Notes under the pieces: model-generated
What the model saw: the letters and a program-made list of their open reading frames with translations, nothing else
The model's database searches: none
Told to the model about the DNA's origin: nothing
DNA from: an uncultured Pirellulaceae bacterium
GTDB lineage: Bacteria > Planctomycetota > Planctomycetia > Pirellulales > Pirellulaceae
Assembly (NCBI GenBank): GCA_947259675.1
Contig: CAMYNE010000136.1
Location: 1 to 7,544 of the forward strand
Length of the DNA: 7,544 nucleotides
Reading direction: 5' to 3'
Program-made: the position numbers and the translations under genes
Shown: piece by piece, positions 6,919 to 7,544 of the stretch
How the letters are laid out: the number at the start of each line of letters is the position of its first letter
Position numbering within the stretch: position 1 is the first letter of the stretch

Positions 6919-6958
6919 TGAATTGTGAATTGCTGTTTTTTTCCTCATTCACCATTCA
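6919..6958. terminator. Imperfect 12-bp inverted repeat between convergent genes
   Basis: Bases 6919-6930 pair with 6947-6958 at 11 of 12 positions (T6924 against C6953 fails), with a 16-base loop containing seven T (6936-6942). Each arm is itself built from a short direct repeat (TGAATTG twice on the left, ATTCACC twice on the right). It lies between the converging dehydrogenase and cupin genes, where a bidirectional terminator would be expected. No T run follows the stem on the plus strand, so this is only a candidate. Confidence 0.35.
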
Positions 6959-7018
6959 CCGTTCGCAACTAATTATTCCTGATTTTCGCGTCCGGAATTC
7001 TGGCAATCGGTAAATACG

Positions 7019-7375
7019 TCAGTCGAACCATTCGTCATCTGGATCAAACGCAGGTACCGGCACGTTCAGGATCTTGAGATTTCCAATGGCTCGATGCCGG
7101 CAACCGGGTTTGATGAGAATCGTTGAACCGGGTACGACATCAACAAGCTGGCCGTCGAGTTCCATTTGGCCGCTCCCTTCAAGAACGTAATAGATCTCTG
7201 TCATGTTTTTGTGGTAATGTGTTTGCGCATCCTCTGTAATTTCAACCACGTGCAGTGAAGCGACTCGATCCGCGTCTTCGGTGAAGGCTCGTCGAGTCAT
7301 CCCGCAGGGGCATTTGACCGGTTCAAGATCGTTGATATGGACGATAGAGTATCGCGCTTTTTCTGATTCAGCCAT
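7019..7375 (-). CDS. Small cupin-fold protein with CPCG motif
   Basis: A single-domain cupin of 118 residues. Motif 1 is THYHKNMTEIYYVLEG with His53, His55 and Glu60. Motif 2 is PGSTILIKPGCRH with His94, so a complete mononuclear metal site is predicted. An N-terminal KCPCG segment (Cys22, Cys24) is a feature outside the cupin core and might bind metal or be redox active. The acidic, aromatic tail (DPDDEWFD) is distinctive. No reaction can be assigned; sugar-phosphate isomerase-like, dioxygenase or sensor roles are all possible. The ATG at 7375 has AGG six bases ahead and starts six bases after the stop of a partial frame (7382-7543), which suggests the downstream place in an operon. Motif 1 resembles that of the cupin at 3255-3635 (HYHxxMxE), but overall similarity by eye is modest. 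Confidence 0.85.
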   Translation of the reverse strand: MAESEKARYSIVHINDLEPVKCPCGMTRRAFTEDADRVASLHVVEITEDAQTHYHKNMTEIYYVLEGSGQMELDGQLVDVVPGSTILIKPGCRHRAIGNLKILNVPVPAFDPDDEWFD

Positions 7376-7381
7376 TTGAGC

Positions 7382-7543
7382 CTAACGTTGATGAATCTTT
7401 TTCTTGTAACGACAATCGAGTCGTGCCGCCAACGTGTCTTCCTGAACCGAGTAGAGCGAGGTGATGGATCTCAGGTGAGGTGGCGACAGATTGCTTTCGC
7501 CGCGGCGAACTAAAGCTTGCTCAGACCGACTAGAGGTTGATGA
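7382..7543 (-). CDS. Possible 3' end of an unrecognised gene, entering from the right edge
   Basis: One minus-strand frame is open from the window edge for 53 codons and stops at TAG 7382-7384, six bases before the start of the CPCG cupin. The tight spacing is what an operon neighbour would show. The visible tail ends in LDCRYKKKIHQR, rich in basic residues, and I do not recognise it. There is no start codon context, domain or motif to test, and a frame this short can be open by chance. The alternative is that 7376-7544 is an upstream regulatory region. It also contains a 14-bp perfect palindrome (7496-7509). Confidence 0.4.
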   Translation of the reverse strand, partial: SSTSSRSEQALVRRGESNLSPPHLRSITSLYSVQEDTLAARLDCRYKKKIHQR

Positions 7544-7544
7544 T

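Noticed and set aside
7391..7513. Plus-strand open frame starting at ATG 7391
   Set aside because: About 40 codons with no ribosome site and no similarity; the opposite-strand frame has better context.

Overview
The window looks like a bacterial chromosome segment with roughly balanced base composition. It comes from an organism with a two-membrane envelope, because it carries apolipoprotein N-acyltransferase. Shine-Dalgarno signals are weak or variable, and the small CPCG-containing cupin and the DUF1446/AtuA-family gene would fit a planctomycete-like bacterium. That assignment is an inference from general appearance, not from any marker gene. No rRNA, tRNA, CRISPR array, insertion sequence or phage gene is visible.

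Left part (1-1250, + strand): the 3' part of acireductone dioxygenase (mtnD) is followed 33 bases later by enolase-phosphatase E1 (mtnC). These enzymes catalyse consecutive late steps of the methionine salvage pathway. A perfect 8-bp inverted repeat after mtnC may end the unit. Middle left (1429-3147, + strand): a full-length Lnt-type apolipoprotein N-acyltransferase, with an unusually long charged N-terminus and all three catalytic residues in place.

Right part (3255-7544) looks like a catabolic neighbourhood. On the - strand, a DUF1446/AtuA-family protein is followed with zero spacing (stop codon abutting start codon) by a small cupin. Divergently on the + strand lie a crotonase-fold enoyl-CoA hydratase-family gene and a FabG-like short-chain dehydrogenase, the latter broken by a +1 frameshift. 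The 249-base divergent spacer carries a 17-bp perfect palindrome placed like an operator, and plausible promoters pointing each way. A second small cupin lies beyond the dehydrogenase on the - strand. It is preceded by an open frame that enters from the right edge and may be the end of another gene in the same operon.

Working picture: AtuA-family protein, crotonase and short-chain dehydrogenase together resemble part of a pathway that processes branched or terpenoid-like acyl-CoA compounds (compare the acyclic terpene utilisation, Atu, system). No carboxylase, acyl-CoA dehydrogenase or CoA ligase is present here, so the substrate is unknown. The main points for a second look are the AtuA-cupin coupling, the divergent operator candidate, the loss of one catalytic glutamate in the crotonase, and the frameshift in the dehydrogenase.
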